Positions 26,235 through 34,950 are shown, counted from the first letter of the stretch. The stretch: 62,343 bases of DNA from Verrucomicrobiota bacterium (GCA_018239845.1 JAFEGO010000103.1:1-62343), one strand, 5' to 3'. Notes: generated by a model from the letters alone, not told the origin. Program-made: numbers and translations.

Positions 26235-27353
26235 ATGCGATCGGCGGCCCCATGGCTCACCTGCGCCGCGGCCGCCCTGTTGCTGGCCGCCGGTTCGTTT
26301 GTGCGGGCGGACGACCGGGTCCGCGCCGCGCCGCGCCGGCCCGGTGCGCCCGCTAGCGCCCCCGCTGCCGCACCTGCTCCCGCCCCGGCGAAGCCCGCCG
26401 CAGCGGCGAGGGAGCGCGAGCGAGCGCCCAGCCAGCGCTATGTGAGCGTGCCCGACCTCGCCAAGCGGCTCGGCCTGAAGTTCACCCAGACCGCCCCGCG
26501 CCAGTGGCGGCTGACCCGCGGCACCACCAAGATCGAACTCGAGACCGACAGCCGCGAGATCACGGTGGACGGCCTCCGGCTCTTCCTGGGTGCGGCGGCG
26601 GTCATCCGCGACGGCGAGCTGCACCTCAACCAGTTTGACGCCGACCGCACGGTCGGCCCCCTCGCGCGCCCCGACATCCTCAAGGTCCGCCCCGACAAGC
26701 CGAAGGTCATCGCCCTCGATCCCGGCCACGGCGGCGTGGACAACGGCATGGAAAACAAGGAGCTCGGCCTGAAGGAAAAGGTGCTGACCCTCGACGTCGC
26801 CCAGCGGCTGAAGAAAATCCTCACCGCGCGCGGCTACAAGGTCGTGCTCACGCGCAACGACGACCGCCAGCTCGGGCCGGACAAGGCGTCGGACTTCCTG
26901 CGCCGCAGCCAGATCGCCAATGCCGCCAGCGCGGACCTGCTGGTGAGCATCCATTTCAACTCGCTGTATCCCGACACCAAGACGAGCGGCACGGAGGTTT
27001 ATACCTTCACGCCGCAGTTCCAGCGCTCCACCCGCGCGCTGAGCGCGGGCGAGCAGGATGACACCGAGCGCGAGCCCGCGCCGGTCAACCGCTACGACGG
27101 CTGGAGCGCGATCCTCGCCCATGCGATCCATCGCGAGGTCATCGCCAGCCTCAAGACCTCCGACCGCGGCCAGAAGACCATGCACTCCGCCGTGCTCCGC
27201 GGCCTCAACTGCCCGGGCGTGCTCGTCGAGGCGGTGTTTCTCTCCAATCCCGCCGAGGGCAAGAAGGCCGCCACCGCGGCCTACCGCCAGCAGATGGCCG
27301 AGGCCATCGCGGCTGGCATCGACGACTACGCCGGCGTGGTGGGCAACAAATGA
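26235..27353 (+). CDS. N-acetylmuramoyl-L-alanine amidase (Amidase_3)
   Basis: 372 residues. An N-terminal signal (LTCAAAALLLAAGSFVRA) is followed by a Pro/Ala-rich linker and a small domain at about 65-140 resembling the copper-amine-oxidase-N/secretion-associated modules often found before such amidases. The catalytic Amidase_3 domain follows from about 155: IALDPGHGGVDNG (Zn His), a Glu in ENKELGLKEK, LLVSIHFNS (Zn His) and GVLVEAVFLSNP (catalytic Glu). It cleaves the amide bond between MurNAc and the peptide stem in the periplasm, usually at cell separation. It is 12 bases downstream of infC. No AMIN domain of the E. coli AmiC type is obvious. Confidence 0.92.
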   Translation: MRSAAPWLTCAAAALLLAAGSFVRADDRVRAAPRRPGAPASAPAAAPAPAPAKPAAAARERERAPSQRYVSVPDLAKRLGLKFTQTAPRQWRLTRGTTKIELETDSREITVDGLRLFLGAAAVIRDGELHLNQFDADRTVGPLARPDILKVRPDKPKVIALDPGHGGVDNGMENKELGLKEKVLTLDVAQRLKKILTARGYKVVLTRNDDRQLGPDKASDFLRRSQIANAASADLLVSIHFNSLYPDTKTSGTEVYTFTPQFQRSTRALSAGEQDDTEREPAPVNRYDGWSAILAHAIHREVIASLKTSDRGQKTMHSAVLRGLNCPGVLVEAVFLSNPAEGKKAATAAYRQQMAEAIAAGIDDYAGVVGNK

Positions 27354-27408
27354 GCGTCGCCGGTGAAACCGGTGGCTTTTGCGCCGCGTCAGCTCCAGAC
27401 TCCTTCCC

Positions 27409-28485
27409 ATGCCGACCCTGACCAAACTCCGTACCTCCGCCCTGGTGATCCTCTCCGCGCTGGCCCTGACGGGGCCGCTGCAAGCGTGGGACTATGTGGG
27501 CCACCGCATTGTCAACCAGCTCGGCCTCGCGAGCCTGCCGGCGGATTTCCCGGCCTTCGTGAAAACGCCCGGGGCGGCGGAGCGCATCGCGTTTCTCGCC
27601 GGCGAGCCCGACCGCTGGCGCAACGGCAACGACGACCTGCCGCTCAAGAACTACAACGGCGTGGACCACTACTGGGACCTCGAGGAGATCACCGACGCCG
27701 GGCTCAAGTTCGACCAGCTCTCCTCGCTGCGCTACGAGTACGCCGTGCAGTTCGCCAACGGCCGCGCCGCCCATCCGGAAAATTTCCCCGCCATCGATCA
27801 GACGAAGAACACCGATCATGCGCGCGAGTGGGCGGGCTTCACGCCGTGGGCGATCCGCGAGTACTACGGCAAGCTCCGGTCCGCGTTTTCCTACCTGAAG
27901 GCGCTGGAAGAGTACGGCACGCCGGAGGAGGTCGCCAACGCGCAGGCCAATATCATCTATATCATGGGCATCATGGGGCACTACGTCGGCGACAGCGCGC
28001 AGCCGCTCCACACGACCGTCCACCACCACGGCTGGGTCGGGGCCAATCCCCACGGCTACAGCACCTGGTCCGGCATCCACGCGTGGATCGACGGCGGCTT
28101 CATCGCGAAGGCGCACATCAAGACCGGGGATATGGTGCCGCGGGTGAAGACCGCGGAGCCCATCTCGCTCGCGGCGCGGGCCGACGGCCGCGACCCGATG
28201 TTCGTCGCCGCCATGGATTTCATGCTGGAGCAGAACAAGATGGTCGAGCCGCTCTACCAGCTGGAAAAGGCGGGCAAGTTCAACAACTCCAAGGGCAACG
28301 TCGAGCCGGCGTCCCCCGAGGGCCGCGCCTTCATCGAGGGCCAGCTGCTCAAGGGCGGCGAGCTGCTCGGTGCGATCTGGGTGACGGCCTGGCGCAGTGC
28401 GCCGCCGGATACCTACCTGCGCGCCGAGCTGATCAAGCGCAAGGCCGCCGCCGAGGCCCACGCCACGCCGAAGACGGCGCCGTAA
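27409..28485 (+). CDS. Secreted S1/P1-type nuclease
   Basis: 358 residues with a signal peptide ending PLQA, so that the mature protein begins with Trp, as it must in this family where the N-terminal Trp binds zinc. The remaining trinuclear-zinc ligands can be picked out: GHRIV, EPDRW, DHYWD, GHYVGD, QPLH, and the HAWID pair. The enzyme cleaves single-stranded DNA/RNA and removes 3'-phosphates. Secretion suggests scavenging of extracellular nucleic acid. I chose the ATG at 27409, since an in-frame start ten codons earlier would bury the signal. It is 55 bases after the amidase gene and ends before a large inverted repeat shared with the convergent CLC gene. Confidence 0.93.
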   Translation: MPTLTKLRTSALVILSALALTGPLQAWDYVGHRIVNQLGLASLPADFPAFVKTPGAAERIAFLAGEPDRWRNGNDDLPLKNYNGVDHYWDLEEITDAGLKFDQLSSLRYEYAVQFANGRAAHPENFPAIDQTKNTDHAREWAGFTPWAIREYYGKLRSAFSYLKALEEYGTPEEVANAQANIIYIMGIMGHYVGDSAQPLHTTVHHHGWVGANPHGYSTWSGIHAWIDGGFIAKAHIKTGDMVPRVKTAEPISLAARADGRDPMFVAAMDFMLEQNKMVEPLYQLEKAGKFNNSKGNVEPASPEGRAFIEGQLLKGGELLGAIWVTAWRSAPPDTYLRAELIKRKAAAEAHATPKTAP

Positions 28486-28512
28486 GGGCACCGCGCTTGA
28501 GCCGCAGGTAGG

Positions 28513-28599
28513 GAGGTGGAGCGCGTTGACCCCAACGTGCTTTGACGCCTCTCCGCTTGCCGCGTCGTTAAGCGGCTTGGGGTCAAGCCGCTCCACCTC
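28513..28599. repeat. Inverted repeat between convergent nuclease and CLC genes
   Basis: Arms 28513-28535 and 28577-28599 match at 21 of 23 positions as reverse complements (ends GAGGTGGAGC, inner TTGACCCCAA). The right arm overlaps the CLC stop codon. It can form a hairpin in either transcript and may act as a bidirectional transcript end, though neither side has a clear T-tract. Confidence 0.72.
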
Positions 28600-29869
28600 A
28601 CGCCGCCGGCTTCTTCGGCACCCCGACGCGCTGCGCGCTGTAGATACCTGCGTGTCCGCTGAAGAGGTAGGCTACAAAGCAGGCCACCGCGAAGTACACC
28701 GCGTGGCCCGCGCCGAAGAGCTCGATGCCCATCACCGTGCAGGCGAGCGGCGTATTCGTCGCGCCCGCAAACACGGCGATGAAGCCGAGCCCGGCAAACA
28801 GGTCCACCGGCGCGCCGACGAGCCACGCGAGGGCGTTGCCGAGCGTGGCGCCGATGAAGAAGAGGGGCGTGACCTCGCCGCCCTTGAAGCCGCTGCCGAG
28901 CGTCACGGCCGTGAAAAGGAGTTTCCAAAACCAGCTCCACGGCGTGGCGCCGTCCGGCGTGAAAGCCGAGAGGATCGTGACGGCGCCGGGCTCGGGTGAC
29001 GTCACGCCGATGCCAAGGTAGTCGCGGGTGCCGACCAAGGCCACGAGCGCGATGACGAGCACGCCGCCGATCACCGGGCGCAGCGGCGCGTAGGGCACAT
29101 AGCGCGCGAAGGTGTTTTTGATCGTGTGTGTGACGGTCGCAAAGGCCCGGCTCACGAGGCCGAAGAGCATGGCGACGAGGACGACCTTGCCCAGGAGGGC
29201 GGGGTCGATGTGGAAAGGGCCGGCCTCGCCCAGCGCGATGTGGTACGGCGTGTGCCGGATGCCCCAGGCGGTGCAGGTGTAGTCGCCCGCGAGGCTCGCC
29301 ACGAGCACGGGGATGAGGGCGTCGTAGCGGACCTGCCCGATCACGAGGACCTCCATCGCGAAGATGGCCCCGGTCAACGGCGTGCCGAAGACGGAGCCGA
29401 AGCCGGCGGCGACGCCCGCCATCAGCAGCAGGCGGCGGTTATCGGCGGAGAGCCGCGTGAGCCGGCCGAAGAGTCCCGCGAGGCTGCCGCCCATCTGCAC
29501 CGCCGTGCCCTCGCGCCCTGCGGAGCCGCCGCAGAGGTGGGTGACGAGCGTGCCGATGAGCACGAGCGGAGCCATGCGGCCGGGCACGCCGCCGCCGGGT
29601 TCATGGATCTCCTCCATGATGAGATTGTTGCCCGCCTCGGCCCGCTGGCCGAAGCGCAGGTAGATCCAGCCGATGAGGAAGCCCGCCACCGGCAGCAGCC
29701 AGAGCAGCCACGGGTTTTCCCAGCGCAGCGTCGTGACGCGTTCGAGGGCCCAGAGAAACAGCGCGCTGGCCGAGCCGGCGAGCGCGCCGACGGGCAGCGC
29801 GAGCAGCGTGCCCTGGAGGAGATGCCGGAGGCTGCCGGCGTGGTCGCTCAGATCGAAGAGACGCTTCAT
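28598..29869 (-). CDS. CLC-F-type fluoride/proton antiporter
   Basis: 423 residues, a polytopic CLC-family membrane protein. Ordinary chloride CLCs have GSGIP, GREGP and GxFxP. Here the corresponding parts are NNLIMEEIHEP (Met near residue 85 where Cl-transporters have the central Ser), GSAGREGTAVQ (gating Glu about 120) and GGEVTPLFFIGATLGN. These are the hallmarks of the CLC-F branch that expels fluoride. A fluoride riboswitch lies in its leader at 29944-30012, independent support for the substrate. I chose the ATG at 29869; longer in-frame versions would translate through the riboswitch. A 17-codon leader ORF overlaps the start (ATGA). No Shine-Dalgarno sequence. Convergent with the S1/P1 nuclease gene. 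Confidence 0.9.
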   Translation of the reverse strand: MKRLFDLSDHAGSLRHLLQGTLLALPVGALAGSASALFLWALERVTTLRWENPWLLWLLPVAGFLIGWIYLRFGQRAEAGNNLIMEEIHEPGGGVPGRMAPLVLIGTLVTHLCGGSAGREGTAVQMGGSLAGLFGRLTRLSADNRRLLLMAGVAAGFGSVFGTPLTGAIFAMEVLVIGQVRYDALIPVLVASLAGDYTCTAWGIRHTPYHIALGEAGPFHIDPALLGKVVLVAMLFGLVSRAFATVTHTIKNTFARYVPYAPLRPVIGGVLVIALVALVGTRDYLGIGVTSPEPGAVTILSAFTPDGATPWSWFWKLLFTAVTLGSGFKGGEVTPLFFIGATLGNALAWLVGAPVDLFAGLGFIAVFAGATNTPLACTVMGIELFGAGHAVYFAVACFVAYLFSGHAGIYSAQRVGVPKKPAA

Positions 29870-29919
29870 TGGAAGGAGCACGCGGCAGGCGCGGCGGTGG
29901 AGGAGGGTGATGGAATCAT
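29866..29919 (-). CDS. Possible 17-codon leader peptide before the CLC-F gene
   Basis: A short reading frame of 17 codons (MIPSPSSTAAPAACSFQ) starts at 29919, downstream of the fluoride riboswitch, and ends with TGA overlapping the ATG of the CLC gene (ATGA). The geometry would suit translational coupling. It has no Shine-Dalgarno sequence and could occur by chance. Confidence 0.3.
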   Translation of the reverse strand: MIPSPSSTAAPAACSFQ

Positions 29920-29943
29920 GGCATGAACCTGCGGAATTGTATC

Positions 29944-30012
29944 GGCAGGAGTCATCAGCGGCGCGCAGGCGCTGCGGTTTTCCTTTGCAGGACGGCGGAA
30001 TCCATCGCCGCC
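29944..30012 (-). promoter_or_regulatory. Fluoride riboswitch (crcB motif)
   Basis: Read on the minus strand the element starts GGCGGCGATGGATTCCGCC, followed by AAACCGCAGC, a short hairpin and CGCTGATGACTCCTGCC. These are the conserved blocks of the fluoride aptamer in the right order: GGnGAUGG..CnCC pseudoknot-forming stem, AACCGC, and GCUGAUGACUCCUGC. It ends 74 bases before the CLC-F start codon. Fluoride binding is expected to turn the exporter on. The expression platform is unclear: no terminator with a U-tract is visible, so translational control is possible. A CCCCGA/TCGGGG inverted pair (30011-30034) abuts its 5' side. Confidence 0.93.
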
Positions 30013-30156
30013 CCGAGACAAGGGATTTTCGGGGAAATTGGCAAGCGGCGCGATTGCGGCTCGAAATGCGCCCCGGCAGCACCCAGCGTCGGGGGATGTC
30101 TGCGGCGGCTTGTACCCGCCGCCGCAAAGACCAAGAACCTCCATGATCACTTCCCC

Positions 30157-32052
30157 ATGAAGAAATGGGTGTATTTCATTTTCATCGGCTCGATCGGGAC
30201 GGTGTTTCTCGCCATTTATTCCTCGCACCTGAAGGAGTCGAAACAGCGCGAAGCCGATTACGCGCGCCTGAAGGAATCGAAACCGCGCGAAGCCCGGCAA
30301 GCGGACCTGCCGGAAGAGAAAAAGCGTGAAGCCGACTTGAAAGAAAAAGCCGGGAGCGACTCTGCGGCCAAGGCGGCGGAGCATGCCATGGAGGATGCGA
30401 AGCGGGATGCCGAAAAAATCGCCAAGTCGGAAGCAGCCGATCCCGACATCCAAAGCTTCGCCCGCAATTATATCAACGAAGCCAAGCGCGTTGTACTGGT
30501 AACCAATGGCGACGATCCCGACTCCCTGCGGATCGCCCTGCACTACGCGGAGGTGCGCGGCGTGCCGAAGGAAAACATCCTCTCCTTGCCTATGCCGCAG
30601 GGCGAGACCATCAGCTGGCGGGAGTTTGTGGCGACGATCTGGCAGCCGCTGCTGGCGCAGCTGGTGCAAAAAAAGTGGATCGATGCGATTCCCACGACGC
30701 ACTATGATGCGATTGGCCGGCAGAAATACGCCATCAACGGCCATCGCATCGCTTACCTCATCCTTTGCCGCGGCGTTCCGCTGCGCATTGCGTCGGACCC
30801 AACCCTCGTCCTTTCCGGAGCAAAACCGCCTCAGGAAAATTTTCTCGGCAGCAACCAGGCCTCGGTGGACTCCGAGCTCAGCGTGCTCACGCAGACCACG
30901 ACACCCGTGAATGGCTTTGTGCCCAATGCGCTCTATCGCAACGACCGCCCAAAGGACTATGATCTGGCCGCCGTGGTGAAGGTGGCTCGACTTGACGGAC
31001 CGACCTTCGCCGATGCCAACCAGCTGGTGGACCGGGCGGTGGCGGCGGAGCAGACCGGCCTCCTTGGCCGGGCCTACGTCGATATCGGCGGCAAGTATCC
31101 CGAAGGCGACATCTGGCTGGAAAACACGGTGAAGGAGCTGGTCCGTCTGGGCTTCGATCTTGGCGTGGACCGCGAGCCCGCGACGATCCCGCTGGGCGCG
31201 CGGTTCGATGCGCCGGTGTTGTATTTCGGCTGGTATTCGGACCAGGTGACGGGGCCGTTTTTGCTGCCGGGCTTCCGGTTTCCGCCCGGGACCATCGCGG
31301 AGCACATCTACAGCTACTCCGCGGAGACGCTGCGCTCGCCCACCGCGCGCTGGTGCGGCCCGTTGCTCGCGGATGGGGTGACCGCCACGGTGGGCAATGT
31401 ATTCGAGCCGGACCTGCACTACCTGCACCGGCCCGATTTCCTGCTGCACGCGCTGGCGCGCGGCTACACGTTTGGCGACGCCGCGTATTTTTCGCTGCCG
31501 GTGCTGAGCTGGCAGAGCGTGGCGGTGGGCGATCCGCTCTACCGGCCGTTTGCCCTGAATTTCGAGGCGCAGTGGGCGCAGCGGGCCAAGCTGCCCGAGC
31601 GGCTCGCGGGATATGCCGTGTTACGCCGGCTGCATCAGCTCGATCGTCAGAAAAAAAGCCCCGAGGCCCTCGCGTTGGCCAAGGAAACGCAGCAGACGAC
31701 TCCGAGCGTGGCCGTAGGCCTGGAGTTGTCGAAGCGTTTGCAGGCCGCGGGCGAGAAGCAGGCGGCCATCGATGCACTCGGCTTTGCGCGCTATCTCAAG
31801 CGAGTTCATCCCGACGAATGGGCCCTTATACGCGAATGCGCGGCGCAGTTGGACAAGCTCGGCGCCTCCGTGCCGGCGCGGGATGTTTACCGGTCGCTTT
31901 TGGCGGACGATAGGTTGCCGCGCGATCTCCGGGCGCCGTGGTTGCGTGAGGCCAAGATGGCGGCTACCCGCGCAGGCGACTTCAATCAGGCCAATGCGTG
32001 GCAGCGCGAGCTTGACGACTTGATCATGCAGGCGAACGGGGTAGGGCGATGA
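30157..32052 (+). CDS. TIGR03790-family protein with N-terminal membrane anchor
   Basis: 631 residues. One hydrophobic helix (about 4-22) anchors or exports it. A highly charged linker (about 24-100) follows, with a small internal duplication (LKESKQREA and LKESKPREA). The TIGR03790 core begins near 108: RVVLVTNGDDPDSLRIALHYAEVRGVP, then RIAYLILCRGVPLRI and later NANQLVDRAVAAE. That family is known only as a conserved, sporadically distributed protein in Verrucomicrobia, Planctomycetes, Acidobacteria and others; its function is not established. The last 180 residues look helical and TPR-like (ALAKETQQTTP, ALGFARYLKRV). I chose the ATG at 30157 because it begins the anchor. Longer in-frame versions would run antisense through the fluoride riboswitch. 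Confidence 0.78.
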   Translation: MKKWVYFIFIGSIGTVFLAIYSSHLKESKQREADYARLKESKPREARQADLPEEKKREADLKEKAGSDSAAKAAEHAMEDAKRDAEKIAKSEAADPDIQSFARNYINEAKRVVLVTNGDDPDSLRIALHYAEVRGVPKENILSLPMPQGETISWREFVATIWQPLLAQLVQKKWIDAIPTTHYDAIGRQKYAINGHRIAYLILCRGVPLRIASDPTLVLSGAKPPQENFLGSNQASVDSELSVLTQTTTPVNGFVPNALYRNDRPKDYDLAAVVKVARLDGPTFADANQLVDRAVAAEQTGLLGRAYVDIGGKYPEGDIWLENTVKELVRLGFDLGVDREPATIPLGARFDAPVLYFGWYSDQVTGPFLLPGFRFPPGTIAEHIYSYSAETLRSPTARWCGPLLADGVTATVGNVFEPDLHYLHRPDFLLHALARGYTFGDAAYFSLPVLSWQSVAVGDPLYRPFALNFEAQWAQRAKLPERLAGYAVLRRLHQLDRQKKSPEALALAKETQQTTPSVAVGLELSKRLQAAGEKQAAIDALGFARYLKRVHPDEWALIRECAAQLDKLGASVPARDVYRSLLADDRLPRDLRAPWLREAKMAATRAGDFNQANAWQRELDDLIMQANGVGR

Positions 32053-32086
32053 GCCGGCCCTGCGTCTTCACCTCCGGTCGCGGAAC

Positions 32087-32743
32087 TCAGATCTTGTCCA
32101 CGATGCGGTCGGCTAGGCCGTAGGCGATGGCTTCCTGCGCATTGAGGTAGAAGTCCCGGTCGGTGTCGCGGTTGATGCGCTCGAGCGGCTGGCCCGAGGC
32201 GTCGGCGAGGATCTGGTTCAGCTCGGCGCGGAGTTTTTCCATTTCCTGCGCCTGGATGTTGATGTCGCTCGCCGGGCCGATCATGCGGCCGGAGATGAGC
32301 GGCTGGTGGATGAGCACGCGCGAGTGCGGGTAGAGCAGGCGGCGGCCCTTCGGCGCGGCGGAGAGGAGGATCGAGCCCATCGACGCGGCCATGCCGGTGA
32401 CGATGACGGTGATGGGCGACGTGATGAGCTTCATCGTGTCGTACACCGCCATGCCGGAGGTGATCGAGCCGCCGGGGGAGTTCAGGTAAAAGGTGATCTC
32501 CTTGCCCGGGTCGGTGGCCTCGAGGTACAGCAGCTTTTCCGTGAGGTCGCGGGCGGTCTCGTCGGTGACGGCGCCCCAGAGGGCGATCTTCCGCTGCTCG
32601 AGGAATTTCTTCTGGATCAGCATGCCCACGGGCGCGCCGCCGGCCTTCTTGGCGGGGGCGGGAGCCTGTTCATCGTCGTCATCGTCATCGTCGAGGCGGG
32701 GGAGCGGGGCGGAGAGGGCGGGCTGGAGATTGGAGAAATGCAT
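32087..32743 (-). CDS. clpP: ATP-dependent Clp protease proteolytic subunit
   Basis: 218 residues. The ClpP core is unmistakable: YLNSPGGSITSGMAVYDTM, the nucleophile Ser in GMAASMGSILLSA, the His in HSRVLIHQPL, and RDFYLNAQEAIAYGLADRI with the Asp region. It forms a tetradecameric chamber with ClpX or ClpA. An unusual N-terminal extension of about 45 residues includes an Asp run (seven D then E) and an Ala/Pro/Lys stretch before GMLIQKKFLEQRKIALW. It may be a propeptide or docking segment. An in-frame start 12 codons upstream (32779) is possible. No clpX or tig is adjacent. Divergent from ade with 83 bases between starts. Confidence 0.93.
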   Translation of the reverse strand: MHFSNLQPALSAPLPRLDDDDDDDEQAPAPAKKAGGAPVGMLIQKKFLEQRKIALWGAVTDETARDLTEKLLYLEATDPGKEITFYLNSPGGSITSGMAVYDTMKLITSPITVIVTGMAASMGSILLSAAPKGRRLLYPHSRVLIHQPLISGRMIGPASDINIQAQEMEKLRAELNQILADASGQPLERINRDTDRDFYLNAQEAIAYGLADRIVDKI

Positions 32744-32826
32744 AGAGGGCGAATGTTGCGCGAACCCGTTTGATTGCAAGTCTCAGACACAGTTGCCACG
32801 GCCCCCGCAGGCGCCCAGGGTGGGGC

Positions 32827-34470
32827 ATGGCCACCCAGCGCGTCTCCGGTACCATCGTCGATGTCATAAACCGCACGGAGTTTCCCGGCACGGTGGAGTT
32901 CTCCGGCGGGGTGATCCGCCGCATCCGGCGCGACGCCCGGCCGCTCGCTCGCGGGCTGATCATGCCGGGCCTCGTCGATGCGCACATCCATATCGAGAGC
33001 TCCATGCTGCCGCCCGCGGAGTTTGCGCGGCTGGCGGTGGTGCACGGCACGGTGGCCACCGTTTCGGACCCGCACGAGATCGCCAACGTCCTCGGCGTGG
33101 CGGGCGTGAACTACATGATCGCCGACGGCCGGCGCACACCCTTCAAGTTCAACTTTGGCGCGCCCTCGTGCGTGCCCGCGACGACCTTCGAGACGGCCGG
33201 CGCCAAGCTCGACGCAAAGGCCGTCGCGCGTCTCCTCGCGCGGCGCGACGTGCGCTTCCTCAGCGAGGTGATGAATTTCCCCGGGGTGCTCAACGGTGAC
33301 CCGGAGCTGCGCGCGATGATCGCCGCGGCCAAGCGTGAAGGGAAGCAGGTCGATGGCCACGCACCGGGCCTCCGCGGCCAGGTGGCCGCGGCCTACGCGG
33401 CGGCGGGCATCACGACGGACCACGAGTGCTTCACGCTGCCCGAGGCGAAGGACAAGCTGGCGGCGGGCATGCAGATCCTGATCCGCGAAGGCTCGGCCGC
33501 CCGCAACTTCGCCGCGCTGGCCCCGCTGCTGAAGACGGATGCGGCGCGCTGCATGTTCTGCTGCGACGACCTGCATCCCGACCTGCTGGTGCAGCACCAC
33601 CTCGACGCCCACGTCCGCCGCGCCCTCAAGCTCGGCGCGGATCGCTTCGACGTGCTGGCCTGCGCCTCGGTGAATCCGGTAAAACACTACGGACTGAGGG
33701 TGGGCCTACTGCGCGAGGGCGATCCGGCGGACTTCATCGTGGTTGAGAGCTGGAAGAAATTCCGGGTGCAGCGCACCTACCTCGACGGTCAGCTCGTCGC
33801 GCGGAATGGCCGCAGCCTGCTCCCGCGCCAGCCATCGCGCGTGGTGAACAAATTCCGCGCGCAGCCGCGCACCGCCGCGGATTTCGCGGTGCCGGTGTCC
33901 GGCGCGGCGAAGACGCTCAACGTGATCGAGGCGATCAACGGTCAGCTGGTGACCCGGCGCCGCCGCATGCGCCCGAAGATCGTCGCCAGCCACGCCGTGG
34001 CCGACCCGGCGCGCGACCTGTTGAAGATCGCGGTGGTCAACCGCTACGCGCCGCGCGCCCCGGTCGCGGTGGGCTTTGTGCGCGGGTTCGGCTTGAAGAC
34101 GGGCGCGCTGGCCTCGTCGGTCGCGCACGACTCGCACAACATCGTCGCCGTCGGCGTGGACGACGCCGCGCTGGCCGCGGCGGTCAACGCCGTGATCGCG
34201 CACCGCGGCGGCATCAGCGTGGTCGGCGCCGGAAAACGCGGCGTGCTGCCGTTGCCGATTGCCGGCCTGATGTCCGACGCCGACGGGCGCAGCGTGGCGC
34301 GGCGCTACACCGCGCTCGATGCGCAGGCGAAGCGACTCGGCTCGAAGCTCGATGCGCCGTTCATGACCCTCGCGTTCATGGCGCTGCTGGTGATCCCCGA
34401 CCTGAAGCTGAGCGACCGCGGGTTATTCTCCGCGGCGCAGTGGGGTTTTACGCCGCTGCTGGAGGCGTGA
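32827..34470 (+). CDS. ade: Adenine deaminase
   Basis: 547 residues, typical of the amidohydrolase-type adenine deaminase. GLVDAHIHIESSMLPPAEFA carries the HxH and the Glu ligand; then HGTVATVSDPHEIANVLG, HAPGLRG, DHECFT, DDLHPDLL and, in the C-terminal half, VAHDSHNIVAVG and GLMSDADG. It converts adenine to hypoxanthine plus ammonia, feeding the xanthine dehydrogenase encoded 6 kb downstream. It ends nine bases from the convergent guaD gene. Cytoplasmic, binuclear metal (Mn/Fe) enzyme. Confidence 0.94.
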   Translation: MATQRVSGTIVDVINRTEFPGTVEFSGGVIRRIRRDARPLARGLIMPGLVDAHIHIESSMLPPAEFARLAVVHGTVATVSDPHEIANVLGVAGVNYMIADGRRTPFKFNFGAPSCVPATTFETAGAKLDAKAVARLLARRDVRFLSEVMNFPGVLNGDPELRAMIAAAKREGKQVDGHAPGLRGQVAAAYAAAGITTDHECFTLPEAKDKLAAGMQILIREGSAARNFAALAPLLKTDAARCMFCCDDLHPDLLVQHHLDAHVRRALKLGADRFDVLACASVNPVKHYGLRVGLLREGDPADFIVVESWKKFRVQRTYLDGQLVARNGRSLLPRQPSRVVNKFRAQPRTAADFAVPVSGAAKTLNVIEAINGQLVTRRRRMRPKIVASHAVADPARDLLKIAVVNRYAPRAPVAVGFVRGFGLKTGALASSVAHDSHNIVAVGVDDAALAAAVNAVIAHRGGISVVGAGKRGVLPLPIAGLMSDADGRSVARRYTALDAQAKRLGSKLDAPFMTLAFMALLVIPDLKLSDRGLFSAAQWGFTPLLEA

Positions 34471-34479
34471 GGTTTTTAA

Positions 34480-34950
34480 TTAATACCGGACCTTGTCGGT
34501 CTTGGCAGCCCAGGCTTGGAACGTCGCGAGCGACTCGTCGCGCAGGAACGGTTTCATCGCGATGGCGCGCTGGTCGGGCGGGAGCGGGATCTGCTGGTAA
34601 ATGAAATCGTCGTCGAAGCCGATGGCGGCGGCGTCGGCGCGGGTGTTGCCATAAAACACCTGCGGGATGCGCGCCCAGTAGATCGCGGCGAGGCACATCG
34701 GGCAGGGCTCGCAGCTCGTGTAGAGCTCGCAGTCGGCGAGCTGGAAGGTCTTAAGCGTGGAGCAGGCCGCGCGGATGGCGGTGACCTCGGCGTGAGCCGT
34801 CGGGTCGTTGGTGGAGGTGACGCGGTTGTTGCCGCGGGCGATGACCTCGCCCTTGCGCACGATGACGCAGCCGAAGGGACCGCCGCGCCCGCCGCGCATG
34901 CCGGCCTCGGCTTCCTTGATGGCTTCGCGCATGAAATTTTCCTGGCTCAT
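34480..34950 (-). CDS. guaD: Guanine deaminase (CDA-fold)
   Basis: 156 residues, the same length as Bacillus GuaD. The zinc site is complete: HAEVTAI with catalytic Glu, and [48 protein letters not shown] and DDFIYQQ also match the GuaD branch rather than tRNA adenosine deaminase. It converts guanine to xanthine. It is on the opposite strand to the purine operon but lies between ade and that operon, so the functional grouping is clear. The ATG at 34950 is preferred to an in-frame ATG 13 codons upstream because family members begin near SQENFM. Confidence 0.88.
   Translation of the reverse strand: MSQENFMREAIKEAEAGMRGGRGGPFGCVIVRKGEVIARGNNRVTSTNDPTAHAEVTAIRAACSTLKTFQLADCELYTSCEPCPMCLAAIYWARIPQVFYGNTRADAAAIGFDDDFIYQQIPLPPDQRAIAMKPFLRDESLATFQAWAAKTDKVRY

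Noticed and set aside
29870..30127. An 86-codon N-terminal extension of the CLC protein.
   Set aside because: It would translate through the fluoride riboswitch and precede the first conserved CLC helix. The ATG at 29869 is the better start.
32770..32826. A purine riboswitch before ade.
   Set aside because: The leader between the divergent clpP and ade starts is too short and shows no purine-aptamer loops.
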